From positions 1 through 59,785 of the forward strand of contig CAKUGT010000011.1 of the NCBI GenBank assembly GCA_934654795.1: a stretch of DNA of 59,785 nucleotides, in the 5' to 3' direction. The notes under the pieces are model-generated. The model saw nothing but the letters and a program-made list of their open reading frames with translations, had not been told where the DNA came from and made no database searches. This document shows, in pieces, positions 34,714-43,824 of the stretch. The stretch comes from an uncultured Collinsella sp. Its GTDB lineage: Bacteria > Actinomycetota > Coriobacteriia > Coriobacteriales > Coriobacteriaceae. The translations under genes were made by a program, and so were the position numbers. The number at the start of each line of letters is the position of its first letter. The first letter of the stretch is position 1.

Positions 34714-34985
34714 CTAACGCAAGATGCCTTGGACGGTCGAGGTACGGCGCAGGTTTTTGGCGACAGCCGCGACAGTATCCGAAATCATCTCGTCCAACTA
34801 TCCCTCACAGATTGTGCGGTCCATGAACCTCAGCGACTCCGCCGTGCCTTTCCGGGTCCCCGCATAGACAGCCATGTCGATAAAGAGCTTGGGATAAAAC
34901 TGCTGAGGGCAGGTGCCCGCAACTTGGAGTCCAGCCTTGGTGACATTGCCCTGGGAATCAAGGAAATCCGCGGATAGATTTCCCT
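34714..34985 (-). pseudogene. C-terminal remnant of an AlbA-type ATP-binding protein
   Basis: One minus-strand frame reads LSADFLDSQGNVTKAG, then YPKLFIDMAVYAGTRKGTAESLRFMD and CEG, an in-frame TAG at 34795-34797 region, and goes on DEMISDTVAAVAKNLRRT to a second stop. This looks like the tail of a larger ATP-binding protein of the AlbA_2 (Schlafen-like) kind; the first part is missing where the ATCTCTC repeats begin. The assignment is from general resemblance and needs a profile search. Confidence 0.45.
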
Positions 34986-35235
34986 CGTCTCTCAGTTATC
35001 TCTCGTAATTATCTCTCATCTATCTCTCTATCTCTCGGCTTAGAGATAGAGAGATAGATGAGAGATGGAATGTCTACCATTTGCTTCATTTATACATGTT
35101 TTTGCTGGTAGAGCAATCGGCATTGAGACAATACCATGATTGCCTGTCTCTTTGCTGATCAGTTATCTCTCATAATTTATCTCTCGTCTTTCTGCTTTCT
35201 CTCGTATTAGTGACGAATGAGAGACGAGAGATACG
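34986..35235. repeat. TATCTCTC repeat tract with a 25-bp perfect inverted repeat
   Basis: The stretch is full of TATCTCTC and its mirror GAGAGATA. A perfect 25-bp inverted repeat (35011-35035 and 35042-35066) closes a 6-base loop. A second, looser pair (ATCTCTCGTC at about 35171 with GACGAGAGAT at about 35223) follows. No gene is seen. It borders the gene remnant on its 5' side and may be an old operator array or the scar of an insertion. Confidence 0.7.
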
Positions 35236-35283
35236 TGAGTGATGGACGAGCGTGGATTTTTGGACGGTCGGAAAATCCCTCAA

Positions 35284-35322
35284 ACAAAAAACGGGGCCGG
35301 CCTTACGCCGAGCCCCGTTTTC
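35284..35322 (-). terminator. Terminator of PTS operon 1
   Basis: AACGGGGC and GCCCCGTT pair, with CGGC/GCCG inside, followed on the minus strand by TTTTTTG. It lies 45 bases after the IID stop. Confidence 0.9.
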
Positions 35323-35366
35323 AAACGGTCAGTTAGTTATCCAACGCGCGAGCATAGCAGTCAACA

Positions 35367-36215
35367 TTACGCCGCCGCGAACACTCCCAAGCCCGTTCCG
35401 ATGATGCAGATCGCAAAGATGCCCAAGATGATCCAAATGGTCTTGACGCCCTTTTTGTACAGGGCGACGCAGGCAAAGGTTGCCAGCAAGGGCAGCAGAC
35501 CGGGGAAGATCGAATCGAACAGATCCTGCAGGACAATCTCCGAACCACCCACGTCAAAGGTCAAAGCAGTGGACAGTGAGACCTGTGCCGCAATCATGGC
35601 GCCGATAACGGTCATTCCGAGGACACCGGCAGCATGCGTCATGCGAGACATAAGGTTGTTCTCTTCGGACTGCTGCAGGAACTTGGTTCCCAGGTCGTAA
35701 CCCAGATGGGCTGCGACGATACGCGTTGCAAAGTTAATCACGGAGTAGATGAGCGCGTACACGATGGGGCCAAGCGGGTTGCCCGTCGAAGCGATACCAA
35801 TACCAATGCCGGCGGCGACCACGCGGAACGTACCCCAGTAGAACGAATCGCCAATGCCGGAAAGCGGTCCCATGAGGCCGACCTTCATGGCGTTAATCGA
35901 GGACGTGTCGAAGTTCTTATCGGCAGCCGCCTGCTCTTCCATCGAAACCGTTAGGCCGGCTACAAACGGAAGCACATGAGGCGTGATGTTAAAGAACTCG
36001 GTATGGCGATCGAGCGCCGCATAGTAATCGTCGTCGTTGGGATAGATCTTTCGCAGGGGCTTCTGAATGGTGTACATGAAGCCCATTGCCATCATCTTGT
36101 CGTACGACTGCGAGCACTGGCTCGTAAACTGGCGAAGGAACATGCTCCGATACATATCGGGGGTCATAACCGCGTCCTTCTTGGCCTCCTTGAGGTCGGT
36201 GTTCTGGGTAGCCAT
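35367..36215 (-). CDS. PTS mannose-family IID component (system 1)
   Basis: 282 aa. The start MFLRQFTSQCSQSYDKMMAMGFMYTI and the segment KVGLMGPLSGIGDSFYWGTFRVV are diagnostic for EIID, which forms the sugar channel with EIIC. C-terminal helices end GIFAICIIGTGLGVFAAA. The ATG shares one base with the TAA of the IIC gene. With the deglycase in the same unit, the substrate is probably an Amadori compound rather than mannose (inference from gene context). Confidence 0.92.
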   Translation of the reverse strand: MATQNTDLKEAKKDAVMTPDMYRSMFLRQFTSQCSQSYDKMMAMGFMYTIQKPLRKIYPNDDDYYAALDRHTEFFNITPHVLPFVAGLTVSMEEQAAADKNFDTSSINAMKVGLMGPLSGIGDSFYWGTFRVVAAGIGIGIASTGNPLGPIVYALIYSVINFATRIVAAHLGYDLGTKFLQQSEENNLMSRMTHAAGVLGMTVIGAMIAAQVSLSTALTFDVGGSEIVLQDLFDSIFPGLLPLLATFACVALYKKGVKTIWIILGIFAICIIGTGLGVFAAA

Positions 36216-36988
36216 TAGAAGTCCTCCTCTTCATCTGCAGCAACCGCCTGCGGACCGGACGAGCCCTCGCGGAAGGCCAGGAGCAGCGCGACGCAAATAG
36301 CAGCTGCGGCGACGCCGACCACGTCCATCTTGAGGTAGATGACCATAATGAAGCCGATGAACAGCCAAGGAAGCAGCTTGTTGTCGCCCATGGTCCTAAT
36401 AAGAAGAGCGAAGCCGATGCAGACCATGACGCCGGACGCAACGTTGAGGCCGTCCATCACAAACTGCGGAATCGCGTTGAGCGCATTGTTGATGAGGTCG
36501 GCACCAAAGAACAGCGAGCCAAACACCAGCAGTGCAGACGGAATGCCAATCGACAGCGGCACGATGGTCAGATGGTACAGATTCGCCTTGGCAAGATCGC
36601 GATTTGCCAGAGCGGTCTCAATCTTCTTGCAGGCAAAGGCACCCGGAACGGCGTAGCAGAAGTTACGCCACACCTGAAGGAAGACGGAGACGGGAAGGGC
36701 GAGCGCGACGGCAGTTGCCGTGCCCGTACCCGTAATGACGGCAAACGCGCAGCCAAGCACGCCGGAGGCATAGACCTCGGGAGGAACCGCCGCGCCGACC
36801 ATGATGGCGCCCATGAACATGGACTCCAAAGCAGCGCCGACGATAACGCCCTGCTGGACATCGCCTAGGATCAAGCCGACAAACAGACTTGTAAACAGCG
36901 GACGACCAAGCATCGTAATGCCAAATAATTGCTCGTCCATGGACGCAATAAATGCGACCAGTGCAACTAGAAGATACTGGACAACCAT
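36215..36988 (-). CDS. PTS mannose-family IIC component (system 1)
   Basis: 257 aa, mostly hydrophobic: YLLVALVAFIASMDEQLFG, GLILGDVQQGVIVGAALESMFMGAIMVGAAVPPEVYASG (typical EIIC), and a short acidic tail (AADEEEDF). It carries the sugar-binding site of the PTS. The ATG at 36988 is preferred; a TTG three codons upstream is possible. It lies 81 bases after the deglycase gene. Confidence 0.92.
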   Translation of the reverse strand: MVVQYLLVALVAFIASMDEQLFGITMLGRPLFTSLFVGLILGDVQQGVIVGAALESMFMGAIMVGAAVPPEVYASGVLGCAFAVITGTGTATAVALALPVSVFLQVWRNFCYAVPGAFACKKIETALANRDLAKANLYHLTIVPLSIGIPSALLVFGSLFFGADLINNALNAIPQFVMDGLNVASGVMVCIGFALLIRTMGDNKLLPWLFIGFIMVIYLKMDVVGVAAAAICVALLLAFREGSSGPQAVAADEEEDF

Positions 36989-37069
36989 TTCGATCAACCC
37001 CAGAAATAGGTCTGCAGGCGAGGCATTCTGCGCAGCTCGCCTGCAGACAACCGCAGCAATTTGAGAGGA

Positions 37070-38104
37070 TTAGTAGTTCATCTGGTGATAGTAACGACGC
37101 GTGGTGAGCGGGTGGTTACGGACGTGCTCGAGATGGCAGCTCAGACGCTCGGTGATGGTGTAGGTGACCATCGGGGAGACAATCTTGCGGAACTCGGGGT
37201 CGCTGAACGGCAGCTCGACCTCGGCGGTGTCAAACTTGTTCACGCGGACGTTGACGCCCTTCTCGTCGGCGAGCATGTGAGTGAAGTTGTCCACGCGGTC
37301 CATGAGCTTACGGGTGTCGTCCTCGCCGTAGAGCATGATGAGGCTCGTGCCCTCCTCGCACAGCTCGATGGTGCCGTGGAAGAACTCGGCGGCGTGGATG
37401 GACTTGGTCTTGATCCACTGCATCTCCTCGAGAATGCACATGGCGTAGTCGTAGGCCTCACCCCAGAGCATGCCGGAGCCAATCACCATGTGGTAATCGG
37501 TGTCCTTGAAGTCCTCGGCCATGGCGGCGCAGCGCTCGTCCTGAGCGTCCTTGGCCTTGATGAGGTACGGAGCGATGTTGCCGAACTCCTCCATGAAGGT
37601 GTCGTACTTGGGGAAGGCGCCGGCGTTCTTGAGGAAGCGGGCGACCAGCGTGATCTGGTAGGTGTAGATGGCCTCGCACAGGACGTCGTCCTCGGCGAAG
37701 CTGAAGAACTTGTAATCGGCGTACTCGGTGGCCGGGGTGTTGTCGTTGGAGACATACATCAGCGTGCGGGCGCCCTGCTCCTGGCAGAACTTGGCGGCCT
37801 CGATGATCTCGGGGGTGGTGCCGGTACGGGTGGAGAAGACGCAGACCGAGTCCTTGTTGAAGGTCTTGGGCGGGCATGCGAGGAACTCAGCGGCAATCTC
37901 GCAGTGGACGTCGACGTCGGCCGTGGTGGTCTCGACCCAATACTTCATCGGGAGCGTGTGGGCCCAGGTGCCGCCGCAGCCGATAAAGAAGATGTTGGAA
38001 TAACCCTGCTCGCAGACCTTGTCCACGGCAGCCTCAATCTGAGGACGGAGAGCGAGGGCATCGCTCACAACCTTCTCGTAACGAGGCTCATCGAAATTGA
38101 ACAT
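37070..38104 (-). CDS. SIS-domain sugar-phosphate deglycase (FrlB-like), number 1
   Basis: 344 aa with two SIS domains. FFIGCGGTWAHTLPMKYW and VFSTRTGTTPEIIEAAKFCQEQGA bind the sugar phosphate in domain 1; MVIGSGMLWGEAYDYAMCILEEMQW and HAAEFFHGTIEL lie in domain 2, with the Glu/His pair seen in FrlB/FraB enzymes. These split 6-phosphofructosamines to glucose-6-phosphate and an amino acid. Compared with the two others here it has FFHGTIEL in place of YFHGPFE, so its substrate may differ. It has its own promoter upstream and is followed by IIC and IID. Confidence 0.85.
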   Translation of the reverse strand: MFNFDEPRYEKVVSDALALRPQIEAAVDKVCEQGYSNIFFIGCGGTWAHTLPMKYWVETTTADVDVHCEIAAEFLACPPKTFNKDSVCVFSTRTGTTPEIIEAAKFCQEQGARTLMYVSNDNTPATEYADYKFFSFAEDDVLCEAIYTYQITLVARFLKNAGAFPKYDTFMEEFGNIAPYLIKAKDAQDERCAAMAEDFKDTDYHMVIGSGMLWGEAYDYAMCILEEMQWIKTKSIHAAEFFHGTIELCEEGTSLIMLYGEDDTRKLMDRVDNFTHMLADEKGVNVRVNKFDTAEVELPFSDPEFRKIVSPMVTYTITERLSCHLEHVRNHPLTTRRYYHQMNY

Positions 38105-38154
38105 CCCTTACTCCTAACTCACTTGGATGAACCCTTCATTCATCCCATGACGTT

Positions 38155-38182
38155 ATAATACTTTATATAACTAACTATGCAA
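38155..38182 (-). promoter_or_regulatory. Promoter before deglycase 1
   Basis: TTGCAT (38182-38177), a 16-base spacer and TATTAT (38160-38155) on the minus strand. Just downstream comes TATAACGTC, also seen before PTS operon 2 and its GntR gene. Confidence 0.5.
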
Positions 38183-38215
38183 GACCTATTTCGGATTTTT
38201 TTGATTTTTCTTTAA

Positions 38216-38248
38216 TAAAAAGCCCGCCGATCAAATGATCGACGGGCA
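38216..38248 (-). terminator. Terminator after the IIB gene
   Basis: GCCCGTCGATCA pairs with TGATCGGCGGGC around 2-4 bases, followed on the minus strand by TTTTTATT. It splits PTS operon 1 into an upstream IIA-IIB part and a downstream deglycase-IIC-IID part. Confidence 0.85.
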
Positions 38249-38298
38249 TAGACATAGAGTATCGGTTCAATAAATACCGAACACCAGCATGTTTTCGG

Positions 38299-38772
38299 CT
38301 AAAAAACGTCCTTGGCAAACACCTTGGCGTCATTGGGAACCTGACGGATTTCGACGGCCACGCCATCGCCCAGGAGCTCTTGGATATGCTCGGCATCTTT
38401 CTCGGTCGCAAAGATTGCAGGGGTCGGATGAAGCGTGGTCTCAGGGGTCTTTCGGGTTCCACCCAGATTGATCTCTTTGATGTCTTTGCAACCCTTAGCG
38501 AGACGATAGACATCTTCAATCGTCTCAGCGATGATAAACAGCGAATACTTGTCGGTAACGCCGCTGTTGAGCGCCTCGATAGCAGCGTCAACATCCTTGA
38601 TGACGAGTTTAACGCCGCTGGGGCGGGCGAGCCTCAAGGCCGCCTTCCTCATGTCGTCTTTTGCCACAGCATCGCTGGCAAGCAGGATGCAATCTACATC
38701 CAAAGCGTGAGTCCAGGACATGGCAACTTGGCCGTGAATCAGTCGGTAATCAACTCTCGTAAGCTTAATCAT
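38299..38772 (-). CDS. PTS mannose-family IIB component (system 1)
   Basis: 157 aa. IKLTRVDYRLIHGQV contains the phosphorylated His 13; the rest is the compact EIIB sorbose/mannose fold ending PNDAKVFAKDVF. It takes phosphate from IIA and gives it to the incoming sugar. GGAGATG stands before the ATG at 38772. Confidence 0.92.
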   Translation of the reverse strand: MIKLTRVDYRLIHGQVAMSWTHALDVDCILLASDAVAKDDMRKAALRLARPSGVKLVIKDVDAAIEALNSGVTDKYSLFIIAETIEDVYRLAKGCKDIKEINLGGTRKTPETTLHPTPAIFATEKDAEHIQELLGDGVAVEIRQVPNDAKVFAKDVF

Positions 38773-38842
38773 CGTTATCATCTCCGCACGTGATAAAGGA
38801 ATGACAGGTGTGGCCCTTAGCTAGGGCTCGAACCAGAACTAA

Positions 38843-39262
38843 CTAGAACTCTTCTTCCTCGGCGCCGGCAAGCATGTCCGCCGCCTCGCAAAGCTGAATA
38901 AACGGACGCGACCCCTCGACCGCGGCCTTGGCCTTGTCCGCATCCAGGGAGTCCAGCTGTGTAACCATTTCCACCAGCAGCGGCAAGTTCATTCCGGTAA
39001 TCAACGTAAACGATCCGGTGGTCTGTCTCTGAATGAATTCGTTGTTTACAGAGCCGCCAAAGATGTCAGTCACGACAAACCAAGAGTCGGCAGGGTCCCT
39101 CGTCTCCATCCATGCATCAATCAACGCCGCGACGTCCCTTGAATCGTCATCGACATAGGCGCACAGGCACTCGATTCGGTCGTTGGTGCCCATCAGAATC
39201 TCCAGAGAGCTTTTCATGCCTTGGGCGAGATAACCATGACTCGCTAGCAATATCTTATTCAT
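38843..39262 (-). CDS. PTS mannose-family IIA component (system 1)
   Basis: 139 aa. KILLASHGYLAQG holds the active His 9; VVTDIFGGSVNNEF and LITGMNLPLLVEMV are typical for this EIIA. An acidic tail (GAEEEEF) ends it. First gene of PTS operon 1; 135 bases separate it from the GntR gene, in which GTCTATTT and AAATAGAC (39333-39340, 39373-39380) form an inverted repeat. Confidence 0.92.
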   Translation of the reverse strand: MNKILLASHGYLAQGMKSSLEILMGTNDRIECLCAYVDDDSRDVAALIDAWMETRDPADSWFVVTDIFGGSVNNEFIQRQTTGSFTLITGMNLPLLVEMVTQLDSLDADKAKAAVEGSRPFIQLCEAADMLAGAEEEEF

Positions 39263-39397
39263 AGTTCTCCAATACCAATAGGACGTACTATATTGTCATA
39301 ACAAAGTATATTAGCAATCTACCCTACGCGGTGTGTCTATTTTCCAAATCCGCGAACGGTAACAATTGATCGGTAAATAGACCAATCTATCTCTAAT

Positions 39398-40102
39398 TTA
39401 CAAATAGAACTTCAGCCGCTCGGTGCAGTACACCTGACGGGAGATGAAGAGCGGCTCGCCGCTTGGAGCATAACGTCTATCGACAAACAGAAGCAGCGAA
39501 GAGTCCAGCTCCACGTTAAGATATGCCGCCTCGAGCTCGCTCGCATAGCAGACCTCGAGCGTACGCGTGTTGGGACCCATCTTGATCCCCTGGCGATCGA
39601 GTACCGCCATCAGCGAATCATCAAGGGATTCATGCTCCAAAAAAGAAAGCGCAGCGGAATAGCTATTGGTTTCCAGCATCGTGGGCTTGCCATCCACAAG
39701 CCGCAGACGACGACTACGCAATACCTTTTGGGTATCGTCTACGCCCAGGAACTTCGCGTCTCGCAGGCTTGGGAAGTCCCAGCCCATTTCGAGAACCCTG
39801 GTAGACGCCTGTTTGCCCGCAAGCTGGCACGAATGGGTAAAGCTCTCACGGTCGTCCGCGGCATACATCTGCGTGTCCGACGAAACGAACGTGCCCTTGC
39901 CGCGGGCCCTCTCAACAAGCCCAGCATCTTCCATTTCTTTAATTGCGGAGCGAACCGTTATTCGGCTCACGCCAAATTGCTCGATAAGCTCCGCCTCGGT
40001 CGGGAGCTTATCTCCCGGGCGGTACGTGCCGTTGGCGATCGAATCAGAAAGCGCGCGAACAATCTGTTTGTACAGGGGGATAACGCTATTTGCTTCAACC
40101 AT
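39398..40102 (-). CDS. GntR/HutC-family regulator (UTRA domain), number 1
   Basis: 234 aa. Winged helix (PLYKQIVRALSDSIANGTYRPGDKLPTEAELIEQFGVSRITVRSAIKEMEDAGLVERARGKGTFV, in parts) at about 8-75, then a UTRA ligand domain to the end (DSSLLLFVDRRYAPSGEPLFISRQVY). The family senses sugar or amino-sugar phosphates. It stands directly upstream of PTS operon 1 and is its likely regulator. The ATG at 40102 has AAAGG at 10 bases; an ATG three codons earlier is too close to it. Confidence 0.9.
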   Translation of the reverse strand: MVEANSVIPLYKQIVRALSDSIANGTYRPGDKLPTEAELIEQFGVSRITVRSAIKEMEDAGLVERARGKGTFVSSDTQMYAADDRESFTHSCQLAGKQASTRVLEMGWDFPSLRDAKFLGVDDTQKVLRSRRLRLVDGKPTMLETNSYSAALSFLEHESLDDSLMAVLDRQGIKMGPNTRTLEVCYASELEAAYLNVELDSSLLLFVDRRYAPSGEPLFISRQVYCTERLKFYL

Positions 40103-40381
40103 ATCAACCATACCTTTGCAAGGAATCAGCAGTTTATAGATAGATGACTTATATTGTATTAGAACTTTTTAGGAGTCCATATATTTCCTAAATGATTCGG
40201 TAAACGGGGTGTTATTTCACTTTAGCGGGGTGCAGCGGCTACCCGCGGCATTCGTTATCAACCTAGTTAGGCTAGTCTACCCACATCGTCTCCAGTTCGC
40301 TGCAGAGCCGCGCTCCATATGGGTATACTCTCGAGGATTCGACTCGATTCGCCCCCGCTGGGGCGTCAAAGGAGACTGCAT

Positions 40382-43300
40382 ATGTCCACCACCTCAACCG
40401 ACCCGCGCGCCGCTGCTGCCGCGCTGCTGGTGCCCGGTACCACCTGCCACGGTTTTGCCGTCGAGCGTTGCGAGACCGTGCCCGAGCTCGACTCGGACGC
40501 CTACGTGCTGCGTCACACCGTCTCGGGCGCTCGCCTGCTGTACCTGGCGTGCGACGACGAAAACAAGGCCTTTGCCATTGGCTTTAAGACGCCGCCGGCC
40601 GATTCCACCGGCGTGTTCCATATTCTTGAGCACTCGGTGCTGTGCGGGTCGGCCAAGTTCCCCGTCAAGGAGCCGTTTGTCGATCTGATCAAGAGCTCCA
40701 TGCAGACGTTCCTCAACGCCATGACCTACCCCGACAAGACCATCTACCCCGTTGCCACCACCAACGAGCAGGATCTGTACAACCTGATGGACGTGTACCT
40801 GGACGCGGTGTTCAACCCGGCCATCTATACCAAGCCCACCATTTTTGAGCAGGAAGGCTGGCACTACGAGCTGGACCTGCCGGAGAGCGTCGAGGGCGAG
40901 GGCGGCGACAGCTCCGCGAACCTGCGTGAGGGCACGCTGCGTTATAACGGCGTGGTGTTCAACGAGATGAAGGGCGCGCTGTCCGACCCCATGAGTGTGC
41001 TGGACGACGCCGTCAACGCCGCACTCTACCCCGATACCGCCTATGCGCACGAGAGCGGCGGCGATCCGCGCGCGATTCCCGCGCTCACCTACGAGCAGTT
41101 CCTGGACACGCACGCGCGCCACTACAATCCTTCCAACTCTTATATAACGCTCTACGGCGACCTGGATGTGGACCGCGCGCTGGTTTTTTTGGACGAGCGC
41201 TATCTGTCGCAACCGAGTGCCGCGAGCCGCCGCATGGACGCTGCCGTTGCCGCCGGCGAGGACCCGTCCACGCTGGCGCCCAATCCGCTGGACGTGCAGG
41301 CCCCCGTGACCTGCGAGTATGAGCGCGTCGAGATGGCCACCACGCCCGAGAACGCCCTGGTGGGCCTGGGTCTGGTACTGGGTAACGCGCTCGACCGCAA
41401 GCGCACGATCGCGGCTGATATCCTGTTCGAGGCGCTGCTGGGGTCCAACGAGGCGCCGGTTAAGAAGGCGATCCTGGCGGCAGGCCTGGGCGGCAACGTG
41501 GTGAGCTACACCGCGGCCGAGTGCCTGCAGCCCTATGAGCTCATCATGCTGCAAAATGCCCAGCCCGACGTGGCGCGCGAGCTGCGCCGCGTGTTCCAGG
41601 ACGCCTGCCGCGACCTGTGCGAGCACGGCGTTCCGCGCGAGCGCCTGGAGGCCATCATCAGCAGCAACGAGTACGACCTGCGCCAGCGCGACTACGGCAT
41701 CGCCGACGGCGTGGCCATTGCGTGCGACGCGCTGAGCACCTGGCTCTACGATGACGACGCCGCGACGCTGGCGCTCAAGTACGGTCCGGTGTACGAGGAG
41801 CTGCGCGGCGAGCTGGACGGCTCCTACTTTGAGGACCTGCTCCGCGAGCTGGTGCTGGAGAACGACCACATGGCGCTCGTCGAGCTGGTGCCGGTGGACG
41901 CCGCCGATGGTGCAGAGGGTGCCGAGGCAGCCGAACTTGCTGCCAAGCGCGACGCCATGACCGACGCCGAGCTGGCCGATGTGGTCGAGCGCACGGCCGC
42001 GCTGCGTGCCGCGCAGGAGGCCGAGGACACGCCCGAGGCCAAGGCAACGCTGCCGCGCCTGCGCGTGTCCGACATTGGCGAGGCACGCCCCGAGCCGCCG
42101 CTGGTCGTGGACACGACCGCGCCCATCCCCTGTCTGCGTCACGGCATTCCCACCAATCGCTTGGCCTACGCCATGCAGTATTTCGACCTGAGCTGCGTCG
42201 CGTTTGAGGACCTGCCCTACGTAACACTGCTTTGCCGCCTGCTCAAGCAGCTGCCCACGCGCGAGCACTCGGCCGAGGAACTCGACAACCTGCTCGCCGG
42301 CAAGCTGGGCTTTTTGAGCTTTACGACCGAGGTCATGACGCAGCCCGACGTGGACGGCGTGCGCCCCTACCTGCTGGTGAGCGCCGGCGCCCTGTCCGAG
42401 AAGATCGATGCGCTGGCGAGCCTGCCGCGCGAGGTGTGGTCGAGCACGCTGCTGCTCGATGCTGACGCCGACCGTGTGCGCGACGTGCTCACGCAGATTC
42501 GCATTGGGCTTGAGCAGGGCTTTATCAACAACGGCCACTCGGCGGCGCTCGGCCGCGCGATGAGCTACAGCTCGCCTTCGGCCGTGGTGCGCGAGCAGCT
42601 TTCGGGCGTGGACTTCTACCTGTTCCTGCGCGATGTGCTCGAGCACTTTGACGAGCGCTTGGACGGGCTGCGCGCCAAGCTTGCTGAGCTGGCGGGCCGC
42701 ATCTTTGTGGCCAATGGCTGCATGACGAGCTTTACCGGCAGCGACGAGGACTTTGACGCGTACTGGGATGCCGCGGGCGACCTGGGGCTTGGCGCGGGCG
42801 ACGGCGCCGATGCTGGCCGCGACGCGCTCGTGGTGCCGGCGCCGTGCGACCGCCACGAGGCCTTTGTGATCCCCAGCGATATCTGCTTTGCGGCGCGCGC
42901 CTGCGACCCGCGCCGTCTAGGCATTGACGTGACGGGCGCCTGGGCGGTGGCTGCCAACGCACTCTCCTACGACTGCCTGTGGAACGAGATCCGCGTGAAG
43001 GGTGGCGCGTACGGCTGCGGTTTCCGCGCGGCCGGCGAGCGTCAGACGGCGTTCTACACCTACCGCGATCCCGCGATCGATCCCTCGATTGAGCGTGTGG
43101 AGCGCGCGGGCGCATGGCTCGGCAGCTTTGAGCCTGACGAGGCCGCCTTTGAGGGCTTTATCGTGAGCTGCGTAAGCGGCATGGACGCGCCCGTGAAGCC
43201 GTACGCGCTCACCAAGCGTCGCAACACAACCTACCTGGCCGGACTCGATCCGCACGCACGCGAAGAGCGCCGCGCCCAGATGCTCGCCGCCACGCCCGGT

Positions 43301-43426
43301 GAGCTGCGCTCGCTCGGCGCCGATGTGACGCGCATCGCAGCCGAGTCGCCCACCTGCGTCTTCGGCGGCCGAGACGTCATCGCCAAGAGCAACGCCGGCT
43401 TTAACGTCGTCGACCTGCTGGGCTAA
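40382..43426 (+). CDS. M16C family zinc metalloprotease (presequence-protease-like)
   Basis: 1014 aa, the length of PreP-type M16C proteases, which degrade peptides inside a closed chamber. The inverted zinc motif HILEH is at 80-84 with the second Glu ligand region in YNGVVFNEMKGAL. Four M16 domains follow; the last part includes GGAYGCGFRAAG. AAAGGAGA precedes the ATG at 40382. No signal peptide, so it is cytoplasmic. Alone, with a terminator-like hairpin after it. Confidence 0.93.
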   Translation: MSTTSTDPRAAAAALLVPGTTCHGFAVERCETVPELDSDAYVLRHTVSGARLLYLACDDENKAFAIGFKTPPADSTGVFHILEHSVLCGSAKFPVKEPFVDLIKSSMQTFLNAMTYPDKTIYPVATTNEQDLYNLMDVYLDAVFNPAIYTKPTIFEQEGWHYELDLPESVEGEGGDSSANLREGTLRYNGVVFNEMKGALSDPMSVLDDAVNAALYPDTAYAHESGGDPRAIPALTYEQFLDTHARHYNPSNSYITLYGDLDVDRALVFLDERYLSQPSAASRRMDAAVAAGEDPSTLAPNPLDVQAPVTCEYERVEMATTPENALVGLGLVLGNALDRKRTIAADILFEALLGSNEAPVKKAILAAGLGGNVVSYTAAECLQPYELIMLQNAQPDVARELRRVFQDACRDLCEHGVPRERLEAIISSNEYDLRQRDYGIADGVAIACDALSTWLYDDDAATLALKYGPVYEELRGELDGSYFEDLLRELVLENDHMALVELVPVDAADGAEGAEAAELAAKRDAMTDAELADVVERTAALRAAQEAEDTPEAKATLPRLRVSDIGEARPEPPLVVDTTAPIPCLRHGIPTNRLAYAMQYFDLSCVAFEDLPYVTLLCRLLKQLPTREHSAEELDNLLAGKLGFLSFTTEVMTQPDVDGVRPYLLVSAGALSEKIDALASLPREVWSSTLLLDADADRVRDVLTQIRIGLEQGFINNGHSAALGRAMSYSSPSAVVREQLSGVDFYLFLRDVLEHFDERLDGLRAKLAELAGRIFVANGCMTSFTGSDEDFDAYWDAAGDLGLGAGDGADAGRDALVVPAPCDRHEAFVIPSDICFAARACDPRRLGIDVTGAWAVAANALSYDCLWNEIRVKGGAYGCGFRAAGERQTAFYTYRDPAIDPSIERVERAGAWLGSFEPDEAAFEGFIVSCVSGMDAPVKPYALTKRRNTTYLAGLDPHAREERRAQMLAATPGELRSLGADVTRIAAESPTCVFGGRDVIAKSNAGFNVVDLLG

Positions 43427-43433
43427 CCACAAC

Positions 43434-43478
43434 AAAGGTAGATTTTTGGGACATGCCTGAAAATCTACCTTTTCTTTT
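43434..43478 (+). terminator. Hairpin after the M16C gene, GTAGATTTTTGGGACATGCC family
   Basis: AAAGGTAGATTTT pairs with AAAATCTACCTTT and is followed by TCTTTT, so it can end the M16C transcript. Its loop GGGACATGCC is shared with the hairpin at 46201-46231, marking it as a dispersed repeat used as a terminator. Confidence 0.7.
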
Positions 43479-43517
43479 GCCGCTGCTTGGGCGGAGCAGC
43501 TCAGCCCGTCCCACCAG

Positions 43518-43658
43518 TTTGTCTAAATCTGTAACATCTAGACGGCAATATCGGCTCCAGATGTTACAGATCGAGACGTTTCCGGATGACGCCGACCCTT
43601 TGTCTAAATCTGTAACATCTAAGTCCAATTTTGCCGAGTTACTGTTACAGATCGAGAC
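43518..43658. repeat. Two tandem REP-like hairpins
   Basis: The word TTTGTCTAAATCTGTAACATCTA, in two pieces GTCTAAATCTGTAACATCT at 43521-43539 and 43602-43620, is each time followed by its mirrored partner ending GTTACAGATCGAGAC (43563-43577 and 43644-43658). The units are 81 bases apart. The intergenic region 43427-43772 holds only such hairpins. Confidence 0.75.
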
Positions 43659-43690
43659 AAACCGCCGCAGACGCCCATCACAGCACAGAC

Positions 43691-43725
43691 CACCACAAAG
43701 GTGCCTGTCCCCTTTCTCAGTGGTG
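43691..43725. repeat. REP-like hairpin with GGTGCCTGTCCCC
   Basis: CACCAC-AAAGG and CCTTT-CTCA-GTGGTG pair around TGCCTGTCC. The central word resembles motifs linked to REP-associated transposases in other bacteria. Confidence 0.5.
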
Positions 43726-43772
43726 ATTCGAACGCTTGTTCTATACGTACACATGTTCTATATTATGAGTGT

Positions 43773-43809
43773 TTGCATCGGACTTAAATTGCAACTATAA
43801 TATAGTTGC
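43773..43809 (+). promoter_or_regulatory. hicAB promoter with overlapping palindrome
   Basis: TTGCAT (43773-43778), a 17-base spacer and TATAAT (43796-43801) form a near-consensus promoter. A perfect 19-bp palindrome GCAACTATAATATAGTTGC (43791-43809) covers the -10 box. It is the likely operator for the HicB DNA-binding domain. Confidence 0.8.
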
Positions 43810-43824
43810 AGAATGTGAGACGGG

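Noticed and set aside
40394..42856. 820-codon minus-strand frame opposite the M16C protease
   Set aside because: Mirror frame without domain pattern; the plus strand has HILEH and normal codon use.
43518..43658. Possible start of a CRISPR array
   Set aside because: Only two units, each an inverted repeat with its own mirrored arm; no cas genes and no regular spacers.
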